DNA from: Micromonospora globbae
Lineage (GTDB): Bacteria; Actinomycetota; Actinomycetes; Mycobacteriales; Micromonosporaceae
DNA length: 64,000 nucleotides
Assembly: GCF_003610785.1 (NCBI RefSeq)
Contig: NZ_RAQQ01000008.1
Location: forward strand, 228,768 to 292,767
Direction of reading: 5' to 3'
Position numbers and translations under genes: made by a program. Below are positions 55,639-63,753 of the stretch, one piece after another (the stretch's first letter is position 1; each line of letters opens with the position of its first letter). The notes under the pieces are model-generated. The model had not been told where the DNA came from and searched no databases. It saw only the letters and a program-made list of their open reading frames with translations.

Positions 55639-57461
55639 CCACTCAGACGTCGCCCGCCGACCGGATCGTGCTTCCCGGCGGGGAGATGCTGGCCTGGTCG
55701 GACCTGCCGGAGGGCCACTCGCCCGCGGCCGAGCCCCTGGCGGCGTTGGCGGCCCTCGTCGTCCCGGCCGGGGCCCGGGTGCTCGTCGCCGGCCCGCACG
55801 ACCCCGCCCTGCTCGACCGGCTCGCGCACGCCGAGGTGACCTGCCTGCTGCGCAGCTACCCGGACGGGGTGGCGCTGGCGGCGCGCGCCGCCCGCGTGGT
55901 GGTGGGCGGTCCGGCGGGGCTCGCCGACGACGAGCGGTTCGACGTGGTGATCGCAGGTTCGGGGCTCGACGCGGTGGAGTCGGTGGAGGGTGCCCGGCTG
56001 GGCTGGGGCGGCGTGCTCGCCCGGCTCGCCGGCGCGCTGCGTCCCGGCGGGACGCTGCTGCTGCGGGTGGACAACCCGGTGGGGCTGCGCCGCCTGGTCG
56101 ACGCCGACCCCTGGTACGCCCGCCGGGACGACCACGCCTGGACGATCGCCGGGGTGCTGGACACCGACCACCCCGCCAACCGGGAGCAGGTCCGCGACCG
56201 GCTGGCCCAGGTCGGCCTGCACACGCGCGCCTGCTTCGCCGCGTACCCCGACCCCGAGGCTCCGCGGGCCCTCATCGACGCCGACCGACTGGCCCGGCAC
56301 ACGACGTCAGGGCTCTTCGACGCGCTGTTGCACGAGGCCTGTGTCGACGGCCTCGCCACGGCCACCGTGCTGCAGGATCCGGCCCGGCTCGCGGCCGACG
56401 CACTGCACGCCGGACTGGGCGCGGTGCTCGCCCCGGGCTGGGTGGTGGTGGCCAGCCGGCAGCCGGCACCCGACACCGCCGACGGGCCGTACGCCGCGCC
56501 CGTCCCGCTGCCGGTGGCGCTGTCCCGCTCCGGGCCGGACGGCGAGGTGCTGGAGGTGGTCGACGACCCGCGCGGCTGGCGCTGGCGGCTCCGGTCGGCC
56601 GACCGGAGGGCGGAGCCGGCCGCGCCGTTCGCGACCCGGGAGGCCGTGCACCGCGACACGGCGACGCTCGACGGCGAGCCGGTACCCGAGGGGAGGCTGC
56701 TGCGCACCCTGCTGCTCGACGCCGCGCTCCGTCGCGACCTGCACACGCTGCGCCGTCTGCTGCACGGATACGCGGCGTGGCTGATGGGCCAGGCCGGACC
56801 GGACGGCACGCTCGGGGACGCGGCCGCGCTGGCCACCGTCGACACGGTGCTCGTCGACGAGGAGCGCTACACCCTGCTCGACCCGAGCTGGCGCGCCACC
56901 GTTCCGGTCGCGGCGGAGGTGGTGCTCGCCCGCGGTCTCCGGCGGTTCGCCACCACGCTGGTCACCGGGGGCTACGCCCACCCGTGGACGTCGACGCTGG
57001 ACGTCGCGGGCCTCACCGTGGTGCTCGCCGGAGTCGCCGGTCACGACCTGGACCGGGCGACCGTGGCGGCGGCCGTCGACATCGAGGCCGCGGTCACCGC
57101 GGCGGTGCGCGGACTGGGCACCGAGGGCCGCGCCGTGCTCCTCAGCGAGCTGCGGTCCGTCGAGCCGACCGATCCCCCGGCCGGGCCGCGGAGCTACCAG
57201 CAGCTCCGCGAGGCATGGCTGCGTCAACGCGAGGAGCTGAAGCGGGTCACCGCCCTGCTGAAGTGGACCGAGGACCTGCTGACCTCGCGCGAGCGGGCGC
57301 TGCGCCGGGCCGAGGTGACCATCAACCTCCTCAGCGGCTCGATGAGCTACCGGGTCGGACGGCTGGCCATCACCCCGGCCCGGTTGGCCCGGCGCGGGGC
57401 GCGCGCGGCCCGCCGCCGGCTCCGCGACGCGATGGCAACCAAGCCGAAGGAGCAGCAGTGA
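55635..57461 (+). CDS. Methyltransferase-like protein with C-terminal coiled coil
   Basis: A 608-residue protein. Residues ~45-215 resemble a class I methyltransferase with a weak motif I (VLVAGPHDPALLDRLA) and the usual post-motif LAGALRPGGTLLLRVDNP. Residues ~330-500 are of unclear family, with VDEERYTLLDPSWRATV reminiscent of the aspartate region in kinase-like domains. Residues ~520-560 form a coiled coil and the end is basic. TTG at 55635 has GGAGGG 6 nt upstream. The order methyltransferase-kinase-coiled coil recalls the chain terminator WbdD, but this is by eye only. Confidence 0.6.
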   Translation: MTTQTSPADRIVLPGGEMLAWSDLPEGHSPAAEPLAALAALVVPAGARVLVAGPHDPALLDRLAHAEVTCLLRSYPDGVALAARAARVVVGGPAGLADDERFDVVIAGSGLDAVESVEGARLGWGGVLARLAGALRPGGTLLLRVDNPVGLRRLVDADPWYARRDDHAWTIAGVLDTDHPANREQVRDRLAQVGLHTRACFAAYPDPEAPRALIDADRLARHTTSGLFDALLHEACVDGLATATVLQDPARLAADALHAGLGAVLAPGWVVVASRQPAPDTADGPYAAPVPLPVALSRSGPDGEVLEVVDDPRGWRWRLRSADRRAEPAAPFATREAVHRDTATLDGEPVPEGRLLRTLLLDAALRRDLHTLRRLLHGYAAWLMGQAGPDGTLGDAAALATVDTVLVDEERYTLLDPSWRATVPVAAEVVLARGLRRFATTLVTGGYAHPWTSTLDVAGLTVVLAGVAGHDLDRATVAAAVDIEAAVTAAVRGLGTEGRAVLLSELRSVEPTDPPAGPRSYQQLREAWLRQREELKRVTALLKWTEDLLTSRERALRRAEVTINLLSGSMSYRVGRLAITPARLARRGARAARRRLRDAMATKPKEQQ

Positions 57462-57480
57462 CCGGGGGCGGGTGCCGCTG

Positions 57481-58209
57481 ATGCGGATCGTGGGGATCGT
57501 CCAGGCCCGAATGGGCTCCTCCCGGCTGCCCGGGAAGGTACTGCGCCCGCTCGCCGGCAGGAGCGTGCTCGGCCGGGTGATCCGGGCCGCCCAGGACAGC
57601 GGCGTGCTCGCCGATCTCGTGGTGGCCACCAGCACCGAGACCGCGGACGACGCGGTGGCCGCCGAGTGCGAGCGGCTCGCGGTGCCGTGCCACCGGGGAC
57701 CGGTCGACGACGTGCTGAGCCGGTTCGTCGGCGCGCTCGACGCCCACCCCGGCGACGCGGTGATGCGGTTCACCGCCGACTGTCCGCTGCTCGACCCGGA
57801 GATCATCGCGACGGTGGCGTCGGTCCACCGCGCGGTGCCGGGGCTCGACTACACCAGCACGTCGATCGCGCGCACGCTGCCGCGCGGGCTGGACGTGGAG
57901 ATCATCCGCGCCGACACGCTGCGGACACTGGACCGGATCGCCACGGGTCATCACCGGGTGCACGTCACGTCGTACGCGTACACGCACCCGGAGCTGTTCC
58001 GGGTGCTCGGGGTGACGCTGACCCCGGACCGGTCGGCGCTGCGGCTCACCCTCGACACCGAGCAGGACTGGACGCTGCTGCGGGCGGTCGCCGACCATTT
58101 CGGTGACGTCACCGTGCCGCTGGCCGCGCTCGCGGACTGGCTCGACGGGCAGCCTGCGCTGCGGGCGGTCAACGCCGGCGTACGCCAGAAGCGCCTGGAG
58201 GAGTGCTGA
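57481..58209 (+). CDS. pseF: Cytidylyltransferase, CMP-pseudaminic acid synthetase (PseF-like)
   Basis: A 242-residue NTP-transferase of the SpsF/PseF type that activates pseudaminic acid as CMP-Pse. RIVGIVQARMGSSRLPGKVL is the nucleotide-binding start, and MRFTADCPLLDPEIIATV and LRLTLDTEQDW match SpsF. Its position between the methyltransferase-like gene and pseG supports PseF. ATG at 57481 is chosen as the standard N-terminus; GTG 57472 is nearer to GGGGG. It overlaps pseG by 7 nt. Confidence 0.82.
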   Translation: MRIVGIVQARMGSSRLPGKVLRPLAGRSVLGRVIRAAQDSGVLADLVVATSTETADDAVAAECERLAVPCHRGPVDDVLSRFVGALDAHPGDAVMRFTADCPLLDPEIIATVASVHRAVPGLDYTSTSIARTLPRGLDVEIIRADTLRTLDRIATGHHRVHVTSYAYTHPELFRVLGVTLTPDRSALRLTLDTEQDWTLLRAVADHFGDVTVPLAALADWLDGQPALRAVNAGVRQKRLEEC

Positions 58210-59258
58210 ACACCGTACGAGTCGGTCTTCGCTGCGACGCCGGTCCCCGCCGGGGCGTCGGCCACCTGGTCCGGTCCCTCGCGCTCGGCGAGGAGTTCCT
58301 CGCCCGCGGCGCCCGGGTCGAGATGTTCGGCTCGGTCGAGGCGGTCGGGTGGGCCGCCGCACAGCTCACGGCACGCGGCGTCCCGCTGCACCCGGGGCCG
58401 TGGCCCCCGGCCGAGCTGGTCGAGACGGCCCGCCGGCACCGGCTCGACGTCATGGTCCTCGACTCGTATGACCTGGATCCGGCCGGGGCGGGGGCCTTGC
58501 GCGCCGCCGGCGTGGTCACGCTCGCCCTGGTCGACGGCCACACACGCGGCCAGGACGCCGACCTCTACGTCGACCAGAATCTCGGCACCCGCATCGATGC
58601 GCCGCCGGCCCGGCTGCTGGCCGGCGCCGGGTACGCCCTGCTGCGGGACTCGGTGGTGGCGGCACGGCCGCCGGCGCCCCGGCCCGCCACCCCGGTGGCA
58701 CGCCCGCGGGTGCTCGCCTTCTTCGGCGGCACGGACGCGGCCGGAGCGGCGCCGCTGCTGACCCGGTTGCTGTTCGCCACCGGGCACCCCATGGAGCTGA
58801 CGGTCGTCGTGGGCCGCCCCGGGATCGAGGACGAGCTGGCCGCCGTGACGCCGGGACGCGGTCAGCTGCTGCGTCCCGTCCCGCCCACCGACGAACTGCC
58901 GGCGCTGATCGGCGCCGCGGATCTGGTGGTCAGCGCGGCGGGCACCTCCACCTGGGAGCTGTGCTGTCTGGGTGCGCCCGCGGCGCTGGTGTGCGTGGTG
59001 GACAACCAGCGCGAGTCGTACCACCGGGTCGTGGCGCACGGCCTCGCGGCCGGCCTCGGCGAACTGCCGAGGCTGGCCGACGACGGGCCGACCGGTCGCG
59101 CCGCCCGCGCCGCCGCGGCCCGGACGCTCTCCGGCCTGCTCTCCTCGCCGTCGCGCCGCGCGGCCCTCTCCGCGCGGGCGTGGTCCGCGGTGGACGGTCT
59201 CGGGCGTCGCCGCGTGGTCGACGCCGTCCTGGCGCGGTTCGCGGCGTCGACGGCCTGA
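58203..59258 (+). CDS. pseG: UDP-2,4-diacetamido-trideoxy-altropyranose hydrolase, PseG
   Basis: A 351-residue GT-B-like hydrolase that removes UDP before the PseI step. The catalytic-region GVGHLVRSLALG (His21) sits in the conserved N-terminal loop, ARPRVLAFFGGTDAAG starts the second domain, and SAAGTSTWELCCLGAP is the UDP-binding motif. GTG start at 58203, overlapping pseF. It is the last plus-strand gene of the locus and is followed by a hairpin. Length is slightly above that of Campylobacter PseG. Confidence 0.9.
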   Translation: MLNTVRVGLRCDAGPRRGVGHLVRSLALGEEFLARGARVEMFGSVEAVGWAAAQLTARGVPLHPGPWPPAELVETARRHRLDVMVLDSYDLDPAGAGALRAAGVVTLALVDGHTRGQDADLYVDQNLGTRIDAPPARLLAGAGYALLRDSVVAARPPAPRPATPVARPRVLAFFGGTDAAGAAPLLTRLLFATGHPMELTVVVGRPGIEDELAAVTPGRGQLLRPVPPTDELPALIGAADLVVSAAGTSTWELCCLGAPAALVCVVDNQRESYHRVVAHGLAAGLGELPRLADDGPTGRAARAAAARTLSGLLSSPSRRAALSARAWSAVDGLGRRRVVDAVLARFAASTA

Positions 59259-59278
59259 CCGGCGGCCCTCCCCGCCGG
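59259..59278. terminator. Terminator after pseG
   Basis: CCGGCGG and CCGCCGG pair around a 6-nt loop, directly after the pseG stop and before the converging membrane protein gene. Confidence 0.55.
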
Positions 59279-59312
59279 AGCGGCGCCTCGGCGTGGTGCG
59301 CCATGCTCACAG

Positions 59313-61328
59313 TCAGCGCAGCGGCTCGACCGCCACCCGGGACCGCAGCTCGGGCCGCTCGGCGAGCAGCCGCTCGACCACCGCGGCCGCCTCGGGACCG
59401 GTCGTCAGGAAGCGGACCGGGCGTCGCTCCGCGGCGACGACGGCCTCCGTGCGGGCCGGCTCCGACAGCGGCAGGTTGTAGAACGCCGGCGCCGAGGCGC
59501 CGTGCGTGCCCTGGAGGGTGGCGAGGAACAGGGTCTCCAGGTAGCCCTCCCGCCGGTGCTCGCTGACCACCACGGTCACCTCGCCGTCGCGTACGGGCGC
59601 CTGCGCCAGCGCCCGTGCGGTCACGTCGGCGGGCCGTGGCCGGTCGAGCATCCCCGACCACCAGGCCCGCGCCCAGGTCGTGCTCCGGTCGCCGAACGGG
59701 TGCGCGAACATCCCGCCGCCACGGAGCAGGCCGGCCACCCCGGCCGTCCCGGCCACCAGCGACACCGCCACCGCGAGCCGGCCCAGAAGCGCGGCCCGGG
59801 CGGGGAGCGAACCGGTGCGGGGCGAGCGGCGCGCCGTCTCCGCGCCACCGGCGGACGCGGAGCGACGCGCGGCGGCGCGCCACGGCACGGGCCGCAGCAG
59901 CAGCACCGCGCCCACGCCGACGAGCAGGACGACCAGCAGCAGGTGCAGGGTCTTGCCGTAGTAGTACCGGGGATCGGTGCCCAGCGCCTGGAAGTAGACG
60001 CGGAAGCCGACCGCGAAGGCGAGCGCGGCGGCCAGCGCGCCGGCGTACCGGCGCCACACCGGCAGCCGGAGACCGCCGGCGCACAGCCCGGCGACGATCA
60101 CGCCGGCCAACGCCAGGAAACCGTCGTACGGCGGGAACACCCCGCCGCCGGTGGCCACGTTGTCCACCTGGTCCGTGAAGAGCAGGCCGAACACGCTCGG
60201 AAGGGGCGTGAGCACGGCCGTGGCCAGCACGACCGTGGCGAGCAGCCACGGCCGACGGCGTACCGCGCGCCGGTTCCGGACCAGCCAGGCGGCCGCCAGC
60301 ACGCCGGCCACGGGCAGGAACATGAGGTACGCGAAGCCCACGCCGACACAGAGCGCCCCGAGCAGGCAGAGCTGCGGGCCGGTACGGCCGACGGGCCGGC
60401 AGACCAGGGCCACCAGCACGGCGGTCAGCGCCAGACCCAGGCTCTCGCCCGGGTAGCCGTACACCACGAACCGGGTGAGTTCGGAACCGAGGGCGAGCGC
60501 GGTCACCGCCCCGGCCAGCGCGAACGCCCGGAGCGGGTCCAGCAGCCGGCCGGCGACCCGGCCGGCGGCCCAGACGACCGCGAGCACCAGCAGCGCGTAC
60601 GCGGCCAGCGCCCAGCCGAGGTAGTGGTTCAGGGTGCTCGCCGGCCCGCCCGGGGCGGTCGAGGAGCGCAGGAACGTGTCCAGCAGCGCGGCCGCGAGGT
60701 GGAACCCCTGTGGGTAGTAGACCATCGCGTCCGGCGCGATCCGGGCCGCCGCGTCCGGGTGGGCGAACAGGTAGCCGCCCACGGCGCGGATGCCCTCCAC
60801 GGCAGCCAGGTGCCGGCTGTTGTCCTCACCCGTCATCGCGTACGCCAGCCGCCCGGCGAGGCCGTCGGCGCGCAGGTAGGGCCCGGCGAGAGCCACGGCC
60901 GCGACCGCCGCCGCGAGGACCGGCGCGAGGTCCGCCGCGACCGGGCGTGGCAGGCGGGGACGCACACCGGTGGCCAGGGAACAGCCGAGCAGCACGGTCA
61001 GCGCCGTGCCCGCCACCGGCACCGGGTGCAGTCCCCACGGCCAGTACGAGAAGAGCAGGCCACCGGCACAGAGCACACCGAGCAGCAGCGCCGTCGCGAG
61101 CACCAGCCGGTCCAGCAACGTACGCCCGACCCGCAGCAACGCGGCGGTCAGCAGCAGCACCAGCGGCGGGAGCAGCACGGCCAGGCCCGACGCGTACGCC
61201 ACCAGGGGCACGAGCCACGCGGCGAGGAGCCCGGCCCCGGCCACCACCAGCCGCGGTCGCCCTCGCGGCGGAGACCCGCTCGGCGGCGGCGGCAGGTTCA
61301 CCACGGCGGGGGTGGGGCTGCTCGGCAC
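59313..61328 (-). CDS. Large polytopic membrane protein, GT-C-like
   Basis: A 671-residue protein with a Pro-rich cytoplasmic N-terminus, about 13 hydrophobic segments and a soluble C-terminal ~150 residues. The first large loop holds AYAMTGEDNSRHLAAVEGIR (acidic pair) and YYPQGFHLAAALLDTF, as in GT-C-like proteins. Resembles in layout the protein at 20897-22978 but not clearly in sequence. Converges with pseG and is divergent from the AlkB gene. Substrate unknown; it may act on the Pse polymer outside the membrane. Confidence 0.55.
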   Translation of the reverse strand: MPSSPTPAVVNLPPPPSGSPPRGRPRLVVAGAGLLAAWLVPLVAYASGLAVLLPPLVLLLTAALLRVGRTLLDRLVLATALLLGVLCAGGLLFSYWPWGLHPVPVAGTALTVLLGCSLATGVRPRLPRPVAADLAPVLAAAVAAVALAGPYLRADGLAGRLAYAMTGEDNSRHLAAVEGIRAVGGYLFAHPDAAARIAPDAMVYYPQGFHLAAALLDTFLRSSTAPGGPASTLNHYLGWALAAYALLVLAVVWAAGRVAGRLLDPLRAFALAGAVTALALGSELTRFVVYGYPGESLGLALTAVLVALVCRPVGRTGPQLCLLGALCVGVGFAYLMFLPVAGVLAAAWLVRNRRAVRRRPWLLATVVLATAVLTPLPSVFGLLFTDQVDNVATGGGVFPPYDGFLALAGVIVAGLCAGGLRLPVWRRYAGALAAALAFAVGFRVYFQALGTDPRYYYGKTLHLLLVVLLVGVGAVLLLRPVPWRAAARRSASAGGAETARRSPRTGSLPARAALLGRLAVAVSLVAGTAGVAGLLRGGGMFAHPFGDRSTTWARAWWSGMLDRPRPADVTARALAQAPVRDGEVTVVVSEHRREGYLETLFLATLQGTHGASAPAFYNLPLSEPARTEAVVAAERRPVRFLTTGPEAAAVVERLLAERPELRSRVAVEPLR

Positions 61329-61459
61329 GGATACCTCTCCTCCCGGAGCGCCGCCCGATGGCTGGGCGGAGCCGCCTCACGGTACGGAGGTTCCGTCGAC
61401 GGTCGGCGAAGTTCGCGCGTGCGCCGGGTGACCGACCGACGACAACCGTCCCAACCCTC

Positions 61460-61471
61460 GTACACGTGTAC
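61460..61471. promoter_or_regulatory. 12-bp perfect palindrome upstream of AlkB gene
   Basis: GTACACGTGTAC lies 24 bp before the AlkB start and 12 bp before a TAGGGT hexamer (61484-61489). It may be a repressor site in this divergent intergenic region. Confidence 0.35.
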
Positions 61472-61495
61472 CAACGGGGCGGGTAGGGTGGGCGC

Positions 61496-62131
61496 ATGTC
61501 GGAGGTCGCCTACCAGCCGTCGATGCTGGACCTCACCGGCGCCGGGCCGTCGCTCGGCCCGCTGGCCGGCCGGCTGCGCCGGCACCACCTCTCCCACGGC
61601 GCCTGGGTCGACCACCTGCCCGGCTGGGTGGGTGGCTCGGACGCGGTCTTCGAGACGCTGCTGCGGGAGGTTCCCTGGCGGGCCGAGCGCCGCAGGATGT
61701 ACGACGCCGACGTCGACGTGCCCCGCCTGCTCTGCTGGTACGGGCCGGATCGGCCACTGCCGCACCCCCTGCTGACCGAGGCGCGCGCCGCACTCAGCGG
61801 CCACTACGCACCGGAACTCGGCGAACCGTTCGTCACCGCGGGGATGTGCCTCTACCGCACGGGACAGGACAGCGTGGCGTGGCACGGCGACACCATCGGC
61901 CGCTCGGCGCACACCGACACGATGGTGGCCATCGTGTCGTTCGGCTCACCACGGTCGCTGCTGCTCCGCCCCCGGTCCGGCGGTGCCAGCCTCCGGTTCC
62001 CGCTCGGCCACGGCGACCTCGTGGTGATGGGCGGCTCGTGCCAGCGCACCTGGGAGCACGCCGTGCCGAAGACCCGCCGGGCGGTCGGCCCCCGCGTGAG
62101 CGTGCAGTTCCGGCCCGTCGGCGTCGCCTGA
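61496..62131 (+). CDS. AlkB-family 2-oxoglutarate/Fe(II) dioxygenase
   Basis: A 211-residue non-haem iron dioxygenase. The iron ligands are in AWHGDTIGR (His130, Asp132) and RTWEHAVPK (His188), and the 2-oxoglutarate arginines in RVSVQFR (Arg200, Arg206) follow with AlkB spacing. AlkB proteins repair alkylated bases by oxidative demethylation. The ATG start is near a TAGGGT hexamer. Standalone gene, upstream of the NCS2 permease by ~190 nt; a DNA/RNA repair role is likely. Confidence 0.9.
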   Translation: MSEVAYQPSMLDLTGAGPSLGPLAGRLRRHHLSHGAWVDHLPGWVGGSDAVFETLLREVPWRAERRRMYDADVDVPRLLCWYGPDRPLPHPLLTEARAALSGHYAPELGEPFVTAGMCLYRTGQDSVAWHGDTIGRSAHTDTMVAIVSFGSPRSLLLRPRSGGASLRFPLGHGDLVVMGGSCQRTWEHAVPKTRRAVGPRVSVQFRPVGVA

Positions 62132-62319
62132 CCACCCGGCCGCGCGCAGGAGAGTTCCGCCTCGCCCCCGGCCGGTCGCACCTCGCCGGCGCCGCGGGAG
62201 CCTTCCCACAGCGACGGGCCGACCCGCGCCCGTCGCACGCCGGCCGGCCGACCTCTGCTAGAAACAACGTCCAGGGTCGTCACTGCCCCCGCCATCCCTC
62301 CCGACGCGAAGGGCGTGCC

Positions 62320-63666
62320 ATGACCCAGACCCCCACCGAGCCGCGTTCCCGCCGGTCCCCCTGGTCCCTGCACGGCGACGGGCGCTCCGTCCGCCCGGGT
62401 GACGTCGTGCACCCAGACGAGCGGCTGTCCTGGCCGCGGACGCTCGGCATCGGCGTGCAGCACGTGGTGGCGATGTTCGGCGCCACCTTCACGGTGCCGC
62501 TCATCACCGGTTTCCCGCCGGCCACCACGCTCTTCTTCTCCGGGCTGGGCACCCTGCTGTTCCTGCTCATCACGGGCAACCGGCTGCCGTCGTACCTCGG
62601 ATCGTCGTTCGCCTTCATCGCGCCCGTGCTGGCCGCGAAGGCCGGCGGGGACATCGGCCCGGCCCTCGGCGGCATCGTCGTCGCCGGCGCGGCGCTCGCG
62701 GTCGTCGGTCTCGTGGTGCAGCTCGTCGGCGCCCGCTGGATCGACGCGCTGATGCCGCCGGTCGTCACCGGCGCGATCGTCGCGCTGATCGGCCTCAACC
62801 TCGCGCCGGTGGCCTGGGACGGCGGCGGCGCCGGCACCGGGGTGAAGGCCCAACCGCTGATCGCCGTGGTCACGCTCGCGGCGATCCTGCTCGCCACCGT
62901 CGCCTTCCGGGGCTTCCTGGCCCGGCTCTCCATCCTGCTGGGCGTGCTGGTCGGTTGGCTGCTGGCCGCGCTGCTCGGCGACCTGGACCCGGCGGCCGTC
63001 ACGGGCCTGCGCGAGGCCGCCTGGATCGGGCTGCCCGACTTCCACGCGCCGAGCTTCAGCCTGCGGGCCGTCGTGCTGGTCATCCCGGTGATCCTCGTGC
63101 TGATCGCGGAGAACGCCGGGCACGTGAAGGCGGTCGCTGCCATGACCGGCCGCAACCTCGACCGGGACATGGGCCGGGCCTTCCTGGGCGACGGTCTCGC
63201 CACCGTCCTCGCCGGCTCCGGCGGCGGCTCGGGCACCACGACGTACGCGGAGAACATCGGCGTGATGGCGGCGACCCGGGTCTACTCGACGGCCGCGTAC
63301 TGGGTAGCGGGCCTGGCCGCCGTGCTGCTCGGGCTCTGCCCGAAGTTCGGGGCGCTGATCCTCACCGTGCCCGCCGGCGTGCTGGGCGGCGCGACCACCG
63401 CCCTCTACGGGCTCATCGCCATCCTCGGCGCCCGCATCTGGATCGAGAACCGGGTGGACTTCCACGACCCGGTGAACCTGATGACCGCCGCCGTGGCGGT
63501 GATCGTCGGCGCGGCGAACTACACCCTGACGGCCGGCGACCTCTCCTTCAACGGCATCGCCCTCGGCACCGGCGCCGCCCTGGTGATCTACCACGGCATG
63601 CGCCTGATCGCCCGCCTGCGCGGAACCACCCCCGGCCCCCGCACCACCCCCGAGCCCGAGCTCTGA
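62320..63666 (+). CDS. Uracil/xanthine permease (NCS2 family)
   Basis: A 448-residue membrane transporter with 12-14 hydrophobic segments. LGIGVQHVVAMFGATFTVPL near the N-terminus, GSSFAFIAPVLA, the conserved LIAENAGHVKAV (Glu) and GSGGGSGTTTYAENIGV (QNxGxxxxT-like in this family) identify a UraA-type proton symporter for nucleobases. The ATG at 62320 follows a GAAGGGCG. No purine or pyrimidine genes accompany it, so the base is not inferred. A terminator hairpin follows. Confidence 0.9.
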   Translation: MTQTPTEPRSRRSPWSLHGDGRSVRPGDVVHPDERLSWPRTLGIGVQHVVAMFGATFTVPLITGFPPATTLFFSGLGTLLFLLITGNRLPSYLGSSFAFIAPVLAAKAGGDIGPALGGIVVAGAALAVVGLVVQLVGARWIDALMPPVVTGAIVALIGLNLAPVAWDGGGAGTGVKAQPLIAVVTLAAILLATVAFRGFLARLSILLGVLVGWLLAALLGDLDPAAVTGLREAAWIGLPDFHAPSFSLRAVVLVIPVILVLIAENAGHVKAVAAMTGRNLDRDMGRAFLGDGLATVLAGSGGGSGTTTYAENIGVMAATRVYSTAAYWVAGLAAVLLGLCPKFGALILTVPAGVLGGATTALYGLIAILGARIWIENRVDFHDPVNLMTAAVAVIVGAANYTLTAGDLSFNGIALGTGAALVIYHGMRLIARLRGTTPGPRTTPEPEL

Positions 63667-63683
63667 CCCCACCCGGTCGGGCC

Positions 63684-63703
63684 CCCGGGGGTCGGCCCCC
63701 GGG
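63684..63703. terminator. Terminator after NCS2 permease gene
   Basis: CCCGGGGG and CCCCCGGG make a perfect 8-bp stem with a TCGG loop, 17 nt after the stop. Confidence 0.65.
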
Positions 63704-63753
63704 TCCGCTCTCTGCGTCGATCATGAAGTTGTCGCCCGTCGGCACGGGGTGGT

